Positions 25,801 to 37,456 of a DNA stretch of 64,000 nucleotides are shown here, piece by piece. How positions within the stretch are numbered: position 1 is the stretch's first letter; every line of letters starts with the position of its first letter. Source of the DNA: Tetragonia tetragonoides (taxonomy: Eukaryota; Streptophyta; Magnoliopsida; Caryophyllales; Aizoaceae). The translations under genes and the position numbers were made by a program. The DNA is taken from the NCBI GenBank assembly GCA_038025085.1, contig CM076147.1, positions 44,972,766 through 45,036,765 on the forward strand, in the 5' to 3' direction. The notes under the pieces are model-generated. The model was not told where the DNA came from and did no database searches. It worked only from the letters and a program-made list of their open reading frames with translations.

Positions 25801-28524
25801 GCCTTTGGTGTTCCGTCTCTTACACAAGTGTTTCGTAAAACGCCTTTCCAAGCATATCAGGGACCGTATCGGTGGCCCCGATGGACTCCCATGTCCCCTA
25901 GGGGTGTTCCGTGCGATGTGGTGTCAAATTATCCACTTTCGTTTCGGCGCCTCCCAGAAGCTCAAAAAAGTGGATTATAGCCTTCATTTTCGGCTTTCCG
26001 AGGCCCGGGTGTCATTGTTGCCCAAACTTCTCCAGGGGGTCTATCTTGACCCTAGATTACCCTCGGTGCCCCGGTGGGACATCCGGATCCCCGAACTTCG
26101 ATATCAGCCATGACTCTGGTATTTTGGGTCTTACACAAGTGTCCCGTAAAAGGTCATTCCTAGCCTATCGAGGACAGGATAAGTGACTCCGAGGGCCTCT
26201 CAAGTACTGTATGGTTGTTCTGAGCGATGTGGTGTGAAAAAATCCACCTTCGTTTTTGGGCCTCCTGGAAGCCCAAATAATGCGGATTATAGCCTTTGAT
26301 TTAGGCTCCCGGGGCCCAGTTGTCATATTTTCCCAAACTTCTCCGGGGAGTCTATCATGACCTTTGAGTTCCCTCGGTTCCCCGGGTGGGACATTCGGAT
26401 CCTCTAACTTCAATATCACCCAAGCTTAGGGTGTTTCGATTTTCACACCATTGTCCCGAAAAACGCCTTTCCAAGGCTATCAGGGACCGGATAAGCGACC
26501 CCAAGGGCCTCCCATGTCCCCTAGTGGTGTTTCGTGCGATGTGTGTGAAAATCTCGACCATTATTTCGGAGCCTCCAGGAATACCAAAAACGTGGATTAT
26601 AGCCTTTGTTTTCAGCTTCCCGGGGCTCGGGTGTCATATTTGCCAAAACTTCTCCAGAGGGTCGATCATCACCCTAGAGGACCCTCGGTGGCCCAGAAAG
26701 GACATCTGGATCCACGAACACTGATATCAATCAAGCTTTTGGTATTTTGGCAATTGCACTAGTGTCCCGTAAAACGCTCTTTCAAGCCAATCAGGGATCG
26801 TACCGGATAATAGGCTTCGAGGGCCTCCCATGTACCCTAGGATTGTTCCATGCTATGTGGTGTGAAAATATCCACCTTCGTTTCGTGGCCTTCCGGATGC
26901 CCAAATAACGTGGATTATAGCCTTCGTTTTCGGCTTCCCGGTGCCCGGGAGTCAAATTTTCCCAAACTTCTCCAGGGGGTCTATCATGACCCTTAAGTAC
27001 CCTCGGTTCCCCGGGAGGGACATCCAGATCCCCGTACTTCGATATCCCCCATTCTATGGTGTTTCGGCTCTCACACCATTGTCTCGTAAAACACATATCA
27101 AAGCCTATCAGGGTCCGGATAAGCGACCCTGAGGGCCTCCCATGTCCCCTACTGGTGTTCCGTGCGACGTGGTGTGAAAATATCCATCTTTGTTTCGGGG
27201 CCTCCCGAAAGCCTAAAAAACGTGAATTATAGGCTTCGTTTTCGGCTAACCGGAGCCCGGGTGCCATATTTGCCAAAACTTCTCCGGGGGGTCTATAATG
27301 ACCCTAGAGGACACTCGGTGCCCCGGGAGGAACATTTAGATCCCCAAACTTCGATATCACCCATGCCTTTGGTCCGGCTCTTACACCAGTGTTTCGTATA
27401 ACGCCTTTCCAAGCCTATCAGGGACCGGATCGGCGATTCCGATGGACTCACATGTCCCCTAGGGATGTTCCGTGCGATATGGTGTCAAAATATCCACTTT
27501 CTTTTCGGCTTCTTTCCGTGCGATATGGCCTCCCAGAAGCATAAAAACGTGGATTATAGCCTTCATTTTCGGCTTCCCGAGGCTCGGGTGATACAGGGGG
27601 TCTACCTTGACCCTAGATTACCCTCGGTGCCCTAGGTGAGACATCCGGATCCCCGTACTTCGATATCAGCCATGGCTTTGGTATTTTGGGTCTTACACAA
27701 GTGTCCCGTAAAAGGTCATTCCAAGCCTATCAAGGACCGGATAAGTGACTCCGAGGGCCTCTCAAGTCCTGTATGGTTGTTCTGTGCGATGTGGTGTGAA
27801 AAAATCCACATTCGTTTATGGGCCTCCTGGAAGCCCAAATAACGCGGATTATAGCCTTTGATTTCGGCTTCCCGGGCCCAGTTGTCATATTTTCCCAAAC
27901 TTCTCCGGGGGGTCTATCATGACCTTTAAGTACCCTCAGTTCCCCAGGAGGGACATCCAGATCCCCATACTTCGATATCACCCATTCTATGGTGTTTCGG
28001 CTCTCACACCATTGTCCCGTAAAACGCATATCCAAGGCTATCAGGGTCCGGATAAGCGACCCCCAGGGCCTCCCATGTCCCCTATTGGTGTTCTGTGCGA
28101 CGTGGTGTGAAAATATCCACCTTCGTTTATGGGCCTCCCGGAAGCCAAAAAAACGTGAATTATAGCCTTCATTTTCGGCTTCCCGGAGCTTGGGTGCCAT
28201 ATTTGCCCAAACTTCTCCGGAGGGTCTATCATGATCATTGAGTACCCTCAGAGCCCCAGGAGGGACATCCGGATCCCCAAACTTCGATATCACCCATGCT
28301 ATGGTGCTTCGACTGTCACACCATTGCCACTTAAAACGCATTTCCAAGCCTATCAGAAACCGGATAAGCGACCTCAAGGTCTTCCCATGTCCTATAATGG
28401 TGTTCCGTGCGATGTGGTGTGAAAGTATCCACCTTCGTTTCGGGGCTTCCTGGAAGCCCAAGAAACGAGAATCATAGCCTTCGTTTTCGGCTTTAACTGA
28501 GGACCTCCCATCTCCCCTAGTGGT
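19823..28524. repeat. Satellite array, left block: ~313-bp monomers in a 5-mer higher-order repeat
   Basis: About 28 head-to-tail monomers of roughly 313 bp. Each carries landmark words: GGGGTCTATCATGACCCT, GGGACATCCGGATCCCCGAA (including a GGATCC site in most copies), TTCGATATCACCCATG, GTCCCGTAAAACGCC, CGATGTGGTGTGAAAATATC and GTGGATTATAGCCTTCG. Five monomer types recur in fixed order. Type E is marked by 'tatcttgaccctagattacc' plus 'gtattttgggtcttacac'. E copies start at about 21348, 22910, 24477, 26039 and 27600, a period of 1561-1567 bp. The register extends left to about 20100, giving five 5-mer units. The second monomer (about 20100) has lost part of its length. The array is much richer in G+C than its flanks. 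Confidence 0.95.
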
Positions 28525-29472
28525 TAGGGTTGTTCATAATCCAGGCTAGACCGGAATTTTGGACCGACCCGGACCGGAATAATTCCGTTTCAGGTTTAGG
28601 TTTGCGTTTTTTTTAATTCCGATTCAGGTCTAATTCCGGGTTAAACCCAGAATGTTCCGGTCTAGACTGGAATAGACCAGAATCTTTATTTTGCAAAATA
28701 AAATAAAAAAAAACTTTATATACTGTACTGGTTTAAGACACTAGGGTTTATTTTCATTTAGTCGTTTTTTTTTTCCACACGCCTCTCTTCTCCTCTTTCT
28801 CTCTCCACCCTCTTTGTCAACACTCACCACCAACAAGTCTACCACCGACCACCCACCCACCATGGCCACCACCCACCACCCACCCACCATGGCCACCACC
28901 CACTACCCACCACCCACAAGTCGCACCACCAGTGCACCAGAAGGAGAGAGGACAGATTAAACCCCAAAGGTAGCAGAGAAGGAGCCCCGTAGACCGCTCA
29001 CAAGGGCAGGCAACACAGACGTTCGTCACTGCCGTTTAATCCATTCGTAGACCCACTTTTCTTTTTTGTTTTATTGAGCTTATAACAATTCAATACTCTT
29101 TTTTTGTGGGGTATCTTGATTAGTTTGTTATATTAATCGAAATTTGTGACTAGACTTGCATTTTTATTTGGGTATATGTTTGGGTTGGTTCTGATGGTTG
29201 ATGTGTTGATGGGAGCATCTCATTACACATTTACAAGATCTTGAAGTTATGTAATTTATATTTGGTTGTGATTGAGAGTTTCTGATTAAATATAAGCTAC
29301 AAGGAAATAACATTAAAAACAAAGAGTCAAAACAGTTTTTTGGTTTTTCAGGTCTCAGACCGGACTGGACCTGAAAATTCAGGTGTAGGTCTCTGTTTTT
29401 TTATGATTTCGGTTCAGGTCTTTTCCGGTTCCGGTCTATTCCGATTCCGGTTCAGACCGGTGTTCACCCCTA
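28525..29472. mobile_element. Non-autonomous hAT element inserted in the satellite
   Basis: A 948-bp insertion flanked by an exact 8-bp target duplication CTAGTGGT (28517-28524 and 29473-29480), which lies within the monomer word 'cccctagtggtgttccgtg'. The ends read TAGGGTTGTTCA and TGTTCACCCCTA, imperfect inverted repeats of hAT type. Subterminal regions are rich in ACCGGA/GGTCT words. The interior has (CCACC)n-like low complexity and no transposase ORF. Confidence 0.88.
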
Positions 29473-32400
29473 CTAGTGGTGTTCCGTGCAATGTGGTGTG
29501 AAAATATCTGTCTTCATTTCAGGGCGTCCCGGAGCCTAAAAAAGTGGATTATAACCTTCGTTTTCGGCTTCTCGGGGCCCGGGTGTCATATTTATCCAAA
29601 CTTCTCCAGGGAGTCTATCATAACCTTAGAGAACCCTCGGTGCCCCGGGAGGGACATCTGGATCTCCGAACATTGATATCAACCAAGCTTTTGGTATTTT
29701 GGCTATTACACTGGTGTCCCGTAAAACGCCCTTTCAAGCAAATCAAGGATCAGACTGGATAAGAGACCCTGAGGGCCTCCCATGTCCCTAGGGGTGTTTC
29801 GTGCGTTGTGGTGTGAAAATATCAACCTTCGTTTTGGGGCCTCCCGGAAGCCTAAAAAACGTGGATTATAGCCTTCGTTTTCGACTTCCCGGGGCTTGGG
29901 TGCCGTATTTGCCCAAACTTCTCCGAGGGGTCTATCATGGCACTGAAGGACCCTCGGTGCCCCGGGAGGAACATCTAGATCCCCGATTTTCGATATCACC
30001 CATGCCTTTGGTATTCTGGCTATTACACCGATGTCTTGTAAAACGCCCCTCCAAGCCTATTTGGGATCGGAAAAGCGACCCCGAGGGCCTCCCATGTTCT
30101 CTAGGGGTATAACGTGCAATGTGGTGGGAAAATATTCACCTTCGTTCTAGGGCCTCCCGAAAGCTCAAAGAACGTAGTTTATAGCATCGTTTTCCGTTTC
30201 CCGAGCCCTGTGTGTCAATTTTGTCCAAACTTTTTCGGAGGGTCTATCATGACTCCAAAGGGTCCTCGATGCCCCAAGAGGGACATTCGGATCCTCGAAT
30301 TTCGATAATACCCATGCCTTTGGTGTTGTGGCTCTTACACTAGTTTCGTGTAAAATGCCCTTCCAAGCCTATAGAGGTTGGACTGGATAAGCGACACCGA
30401 GGGCCTCCCATGTCCCCTAGGGGTATTCCGTGCGATGTGGATTGAAAATATCCACCTTCGTTTCGATGCCTCCAGGAAGCCTAAATAACGTGGATTACAA
30501 CCTTCGTTTTTGGCTTTAGGGGTTCAGGTGTCATTTTTTGCCAAAACTTATTCAGAAGATCTATCATGACGCTAGAAGACCCTCGATGCCCCGTGAGTGA
30601 CATAAGGATCCCCCGAACTTCGATATCACTCATGCCTTTGGTGTTCCGGCACTTTCACCAATGTCTTGTAAAACGCCTTCCCAAGCCTATCAGGGACCGG
30701 ATAGGCGACCTGAGGGACTCCCATGTCCCCTAGGGGAGTTCCGTGCAATGTGGTGTGAAAATATCCACCTTCGTTTCTGGGCCTCACAAAAGCCCAAAAA
30801 ACGTGGATTATAGCCTTCATATTCGGCTTTCCGGGGGTCGGGTGTTATTTTCTCCCAAATTTCTCCTGAGATCTATCTTGACCATAGATTACCCTCGGTA
30901 CCCCAGGAGGGCCATCCGGATCCCCGAACTTTGATATCTCCCATGCCTTTGGTATTTTGGGTGTTACACAAGTGTCCCGTAAAAGGCCATTCCTAGCCTA
31001 TTGAGGACCAGATAAGTGACCCCGACGGCCTCCCATGTCCTGTATGGGTGTTCCGTGCGATGTGGTGTGAAAATATCCACCTTCGTTTCGGGGCTTCCCA
31101 GGAGCCTAAATAACGTGGATTATAGCCTTCGTTTTTGTCTTCCCGGGGCCAGAGTGTCTTATATATGCCCAAATTTTTCCGAGGGGGTCTATCATGACCC
31201 TTGAGTACACTCGATGCCCCTAAAGGGGCATCTGGATCCCCGACCTTCGATATCACCCATGCCTATGGTGTCTCGGCCCTTACGCCATTGCCCCGTAAAA
31301 CGCATTTCCAAGCATATTATTCAGAGACCAGATAAGCGACCCCGAGGGCCTCCCATGTTCCCTATTGATGTTCCGCGCGATGTGGTGTGAAAATATCCAC
31401 CATCGTTTAGGGGCTTCCCGGAAGCCCAAAAAAAGTGGATTATAGCCTTCGTTTTTGGCTTCCCGAGGACCGGGTGTCATATTTGCCCAAACTTTTCCGG
31501 GAGGTCTATTATGACCCTAGAGGACCATTGGTGCCTCGAGAGAGACATTTGGATTCCCAAACATTGATATCATCCAAGTTTTTGGTATTTTGGCTTTTAC
31601 ACCGGTGTTCCTTAAAATGCCCTTTCAGGCTAATCAGGGATCAGACTGGACAAGAGACCCCGAGGGCCTCCCATGTCCCGTAGGGATGTTCCGTACAATG
31701 TGGTGTGAAAATATCCCCCTTCGTTTTCGGCTTCCCAGGGTTCGGTTGTAATATTTGCCCAAACTTCTTCGGGGGTCTATCATGACCCTTGAGTACCCTC
31801 GGTGCCCAAGGAGGGACATTCGGATCCCTGAACTTCGATATCACCCATGCCTTTGGTATTTTTGGTCATACACAAGTGTACCGTAAAAGGCCATTCCTAG
31901 CCTATCGAGGATCGGATAAGTGAACCCGAGGGCCTCCCATGTCCTGTATGGGTGTTTCGTGCGATGTGGTGTGAAAATATCCACCTTCGTTCCGGGGCCT
32001 CCCGGAAGCCCAAATAACGTGGATCACCCTTCGTTTTCGGCTTCCAGGGGCCCGGGTGTCATATTTGCCCAAATTTCTACGAGGGGTCTATCATGACCAT
32101 TGAGTACCCTAGGTTCCCCGGGAGGGACATCCGGATCCCCGAACTTCGATATCACCCATGTTTATGGTGTTTCGGTTCTCACACCATTGTCCCGGAAAAC
32201 GCCTTTCGAAGCCTATTCGGGACCGGATAAGCGATCCCGAAGGCCTCCCATGTCCCCTAGTGGCGTTCCGTGCGATGTGGTGTGAAAATATCGACCATCG
32301 TTTCGAGGCCTCCCGTAAACCCAAAAATGTTGATTATAGCATTCGTTTTCGGCTTCCCGGGGCTCGGGTGTCATAGTTGCCAAAACTTCTCAGGGGGGTT

Positions 32401-32588
32401 TATCATTACCCTAGAGGATCCTCGGTGGCCCGGGAGAGACATCTGGATCCCTGAACATTGATATCATCCAAACTTATGGTATTTTCGATGTTACACCGGT
32501 GTCCCGTAAAACGTCCTTTCACGCCAATCGGGGATTGGACCGGATAAGAAGCTTTGAGGGCCTCCCATGTCCCTTAGGGGTGTTCTGT
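29473..32588. repeat. Satellite array, right block: diverged monomers
   Basis: About ten further monomers of the same satellite, with starts near 29610, 29927, 30236, 30552, 30868, 31183, 31498, 31772, 32084 and 32392. They share the landmark words with the left block but are more diverged. They do not keep the five-type order; some combine the beginning of one type with the end of another, for example the copy near 31772. The last monomer is cut by the CACTA insertion. Confidence 0.92.
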
Positions 32589-35500
32589 CACAACAAGAAA
32601 AAACAGCTTGGGTGACGAAATTTCAATAAATTGTGCCATGAAACAAAATTCCGTAGCCTTTTCCCCATTTGGGCGACGAATGGAAAATATATCGCCCGAA
32701 CTGTACTTTGGGCCACAGATACATTCATTCGTCGCCCAATAATGGCCTTTGTGCCACACATATTTTCATTTCGTGGCCCCAACTTCGGCCACGACTTTAT
32801 TCCTCGCCCGTTGAAATGAAATATGTGGCGCTATCAGAAGAAAAAAGCGGGCAAAAATTTAGAGTAAATTGAATTTGGCTCTTATTTGAACATTTCAGAT
32901 TAGGGTTCTAATTTTTAACCCCCATCCTCATACCCAAATCTGGGTTGCGTTCTGAAACCCCACCCCATTCTCTCTCCTCACTCTATCTAGCCCTCTCGCT
33001 CTGTCGCTCTCTCATTCTCTCACTCCACCGATGAAAATCCTCCCCAACTCTACAATCTACATCTTTGATTTTGCATTTACCGGTAAGTAATCTCTTACTT
33101 TATGTTTATAGCCCTCTATTTTTTCCCCTAAATTGACCAAATTGTTGGTGAGAATTCAAATACATGACTGATAGTTCTTCGATTTGCTCTACCATTTCAC
33201 TGAATCTAACGAAAATATGTGAGAATTTTGCCTTTTCTTACTTTACCTTTTCGTTATGGATCATTATTGATGTTCCTTTGTGTTTTGTTCTACGTTTTTG
33301 GTCAGGTGATGCTTTAAATTGTCATCCTCAACCCAGTTTAGGGTTTGCATTGTTATTTGTTGGTACTCTCTTTCCCACGCTCTCTCTCTGTCCCCCATTG
33401 TTGATTGTTGTGTTGCTGTACTTTTTGGTTGCGCTGTGTTTTTTTTTTTTGTGGCTGATTGCGATTCGAAGGGTGCCTGAGAGAATTTCGTTTTGATTAA
33501 CGTATTAGCTTTGGTTCTTGTAGTTAGTTAATTTCTTAACTATTTGCTATTGGAGATATAGATATGGGAGAAATTTGTTAGTGGACTACCTGCTTTATTT
33601 CTTGCAGTTGAAAGATCTGATCTTGATTTTGGATTTTCTGTCTTAGCTTTAATTTCTTTTTTTTTTTATCTCAATTAATGTCCTGTGATGTTTTGAAAGA
33701 ACTCCTCTTTCTTTTTAATACTAGCACTTGTGTATTAAAGAGTGCTAATTGAAAGCTTTAGATTAATGACATCTTATTTTAGGCTTTATTACTAGGATAG
33801 AATTTAAGTAGTGTTGAATGAAGGAATTAGTTTCTCAGCTTATTAACTTTATACTTACTCTTTAGTTGTTTGCAGAAAATGAAGCTCTCCACAATTATTT
33901 CTGTTGCCTTTTTAGTCTGCTCATAATCTGGTAATCACTTCATGTTCTGTTTGCTCTTGGTTCTGTCATATGAGGATCTGTTCTTTTGTGTCCAGTGTTG
34001 TGGTCAGTGATGCTGGACAATGATCAGAGTTTGTACCTTATAATTCAGCCACAAGATTGAGAGATGTTTCTCAATCTTTTCCCCTGCATTAATTTTTTGT
34101 CATTCTTTAGTGACCTAGTTTAAGTATGCTTTCCTTGAACACAAACTGCAAGTTACTTTCACTTTCATCTTACACTAACGACTAGCCTGAGAATCTCGCT
34201 CACTTATGGCAGTTACATGCTGTGAAAATTGCACCTGAAGGAAAGGGAGAGAGGGATAAAACACCTGATGTCAATTTGCTGTTTGTGGGCAGTCCTGTTT
34301 CACCAGCTGGCTCAAATGCTGAAGACAGCGCCTCTAAGATGGTACGATGAAGTTCTGTTAAGTTGATGAGTTGTTTTTGTCCTAAAAGATTATGGAAGTA
34401 CTTTGTGTGAATGTGTAGTGTCCTAATGTTGTATTTCAGAAAAGGAAGAGGTAAAGATCTTGAGGATCAGAAGTTGTGGGCAGTTCTGTACCAGAAGGAT
34501 CAGAAGAAGAGTGTTCTCCTGAAGCATCCACGCTAGAAAAGCTGAGCATCAAAATCAGATCAACAGCTTTTTTGATACTGTGAGTAATAATTTGATCTCC
34601 TGTTGGAATCCATTTTTAAATGTAGTAAAAAAGCTTCTCCCTAGGGTGGATAAAATTGCAAACATCTTGAACTCCAAAGGAAGACTGTTATCATTGCATT
34701 ATTAAATGTGCATTTTGGCAGATATATGTTTCCTACCAAGTGTCATTGATAATCTTTTTGTAGAGACAAGCTTATATGAAATATTGGTATTTAGATATGG
34801 TCCTGGATTTCAAGGTGGTTGAAACGATGGAACTTGTATGACATTTAGATATGGTATTCTTGCTGTAGAGATAACCAAGCAACAAGATAGATCTCAAATA
34901 AATACTACTATGTTTACTGTAGGAATAACAAGAAGCTTATATCTCATTTACTAGATGCGCAGTTATTTGAATTCTCATATTCAATACTTGTTTTTTTTTT
35001 CCAGGTGATTGTGTGTGAATCAAAGAAACTTCCGTGGAAGGATACAACATACAAGATTTGCAAACGCTATTTTGTTGTTTTGACTTGTTAGAAAATAATT
35101 TTTTTTAGGTTGTAAGATGTGAAAGAATTGAAACAAGTTGTTGGCTACTTGGAAACTTTTATCAAGGAAATTAAAGCAGCTTTTGCAAATGTAATTTTAC
35201 TAAGTTTCATGCTTTGTGCTCAAAGAAATTTGTGACCCAGCTACAACATACGTCCAATATATGCAGGTTATAGAACACGGCCAAATTTTTTTTTTGAAGA
35301 ATGGGCCACGAAATGCTAACTATTCTTCGCCCAAAATAAATTTTATACAGCTTGCTACCTCTTGTAATTTCGTCGCCCATGAACTAAATTCGTAGCCCAA
35401 AAGGGTTACTCTTGGGCTACAAAGCATGAATTTCGTGGCACAAATTACATGCCTTGGGCAACGAATTGAAGTCGTCGTCGCCCAAAACTTTGGGCAACAA

Positions 35501-35592
35501 ACACATGGATTCGTCGCGCAACCCTTGGGCGACGGCGTATGGGTGACGAACTCCGCGTTAGTTTGTCGCCCAAGTCTGTTTTTCTTGTAGTG
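32589..35592. mobile_element. Non-autonomous CACTA (EnSpm-type) transposon in the satellite
   Basis: A 3004-bp element flanked by the three-base duplication TGT (32586-32588 and 35593-35595). Ends read CACAACAAGAAAAAACAG at the left and, on the complement of the right end, CACTACAAGAAAAACAGACT; the fourth base of the left end departs from CACTA. Subterminal zones repeat TTCGTCGCCC-type words in both orientations, typical of CACTA elements. No transposase ORF is visible. The interior has T-rich intron-like DNA with exon-like patches, suggesting captured host sequence. Confidence 0.88.
34213..34341 (+). other. Exon-like captured fragment inside the CACTA element
   Basis: A 43-codon open stretch beginning LHAVKIAPEGKGERDK and ending AEDSASKM is framed by a 'ggcag' acceptor and a 'gtacg' donor. 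A second short open patch (about 34441-34452) after another 'tttcag' would add KRKR. Composition looks like spliced plant coding sequence rather than transposase. The parent gene is not recognised. Confidence 0.45.
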
Positions 35593-35614
35593 TGTGCAAT
35601 GTGGTGTGAAAATA
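35593..35614. repeat. Last piece of the satellite, right of the CACTA element
   Basis: The 22 bases after the CACTA target duplication continue the interrupted monomer ('gcaatgtggtgtgaaaata'). Satellite similarity then stops and AT-rich DNA follows. Confidence 0.85.
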
Positions 35615-36117
35615 GAGGATAGAAATAGATACAATAAGGTAACTAACCCATTGAGTGAATGTATCATTTTTCGATATTATTTTTCCATATTGTGTAGTGT
35701 AGCATGCTTGTTAAATCCAACTCTCTAACGTGGCGACACACCACCTTGCACCACATTAGGCAGGCAGGAAACACCTGTAATTGTAAATGTACTGTATTAC
35801 GTACTCCTTAATCTTCCACGTCAAACCCAGGTAATGGATCAATCTTTGCATAGATTTTTTTTGGTTTTTCTTAGATGGAACTCAACCTTTCATTACTAAG
35901 TACAGCTTACTACTAGCACCAAAAAAATATTTTAAGTAATTATAATTTGGGAATATTTGTCAATGAATTTCATTCTTGCTTCAAAAATAATTATTGGAGT
36001 ATTATAATATTTGTGAATGGAGTCCATAATATTTGGTCCCAGTAAAATACTGCGTCTATTGAAGTGAGAGAAAAATATCAGCGGACTGTACTGGTTGTGG
36101 TTTGTCCAAATTAAAGA

Positions 36118-36816
36118 GAGGATTTTTGTTTGGCACGTAGCTAGTAGATTGTAACTGGTAGTTGGTTTTGTTAGTGGGTTATTCTCAACTTGTTGTGCTA
36201 GCTGGTTTGACTATTCGATTGTAAAAAGATGTTTGGTAAAGTGAGTTGATTATTGGTAACTGATTAGATGTAAAATGACCACTATGAACATAGAGACAAC
36301 TTTCTAATACTGTTAATAATAATAATTGATAACTGATAAGTATTATTACTAATATAAATAGTGTTCATGAAATTAATAATAATATTTATAAAGTTTAGTA
36401 GTATTTATTATGTAATATATTATTTATTTAATATATATTATCATTAGTTTCTAAGTAAGTATTGATGGTGATAATAATAAAAATAATTAATAATATAAAG
36501 AAAAGAATATAAATGATATTAATATTAATATTAATATTAATATTAATCATGGCAATAATTATAATAATGTATTATTATTATTTTTATAATTGTTAACTAT
36601 TAAGTTAAGATTGTCATTTTACATAATAATCTAACAAGGTGACCCCAAAAGCTATCCCCACCCAGGTTTTTGTAACTAAGCTTGTTTGGTCTAAAAAGTT
36701 AATGAAAAAGCTAAGGAATTACCAAACACCAAAATTTTGATTGTAGAATGGTTAATAGGTAAAATAATCTAAATTGTCCAACAAGTTGGCTAAAAAGTCA
36801 CCAACCAAATAAGGCC
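36118..36816. mobile_element. Probable AT-rich MITE, family member 1
   Basis: An AT-rich block with TTGTTTGG-type words at the left and CCAACCAAATAAGG at the right in inverted sense, and a poly-ATAATA core. It shares words such as 'gctg-tttgac' and 'aaaaagat-tttggta' with 43389-43770. Exact ends and target duplication could not be fixed. Confidence 0.35.
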
Positions 36817-37315
36817 GGAATACTGGTAATGATGATGGATCTCCCTCCGCCTAATAAAAGTGGCTAGTAATGGAATACGGGCATCCGCACAATTGTTGTG
36901 TTGCAATTGGATCTTTTAAGCTCCAAAACAAGAAATCACAATAATTCACCTGCAGTCTTTTCCTCTTGCAAGGAATCATTGCATGCCACTTGATACTTAG
37001 ATACTCTTTGGGGCGGGGCTACTAGTCTACTACTAGTTCATATTTATGTATTCTACTAGGTGTATTTATATATTTGTTTTTGGTTTATCTTAAGCTTTTT
37101 GGACAAAGACTAGTTATATTCGCACGAGTCTTCTAACTAGAGGCCATTTGTGGGTTTTTGTAGAAACTAGAAAGTAGAAAGTCTGGAAGATATATTGCCA
37201 CTTGACAGGGCAGCCGGTTCCCTAAACGTTTAGATCAGATATTAACAAAATGGAATACTACTATAATAATATAATGATATTGATGGGTTCCCATCCGAAT
37301 TGGGCATTCTTGAGC

Positions 37316-37322
37316 TATAAAA
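37316..37322 (+). promoter_or_regulatory. TATA box of SIP2/RFS2
   Basis: A perfect TATAAAA lies about 135 bases before the start codon in otherwise mixed sequence, a normal distance for a plant promoter with a leader of roughly 100 bases. Confidence 0.5.
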
Positions 37323-37456
37323 TGGAAGGTCATACAGTCATACACTCATACTCCTCATGGGGTGGGCATTTTGATTTTGTTAAATCATTTCGAGTAAATT
37401 AGTGAATTCATTCATTCATTCATTCATTCATTCATTGTCAGATCGATCAGATCGAA

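Larger units (their letters stand above)
35615..37456. other. AT-rich spacer and SIP2/RFS2 promoter region
   Basis: Non-coding DNA with a probable AT-rich MITE in the middle, a TATA box, and a (CATT)n run at about 37403-37435 in the leader just before the start codon. No ORF is supported. Confidence 0.6.

Noticed and set aside
19823..28524. Regularly spaced repeats that could suggest a CRISPR-like array
   Set aside because: The repeats abut head to tail without unique spacers, and the context is a plant nuclear genome.
19891..32376. Dozens of overlapping ORFs of 60-243 codons on both strands
   Set aside because: They are frames of the satellite monomer; the same phrases recur at about 313-bp spacing and the frame shifts at each copy.
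33164..33496. 110-codon hydrophobic ORF in the CACTA element
   Set aside because: Composition follows T-rich intron-like DNA and no family is recognised.
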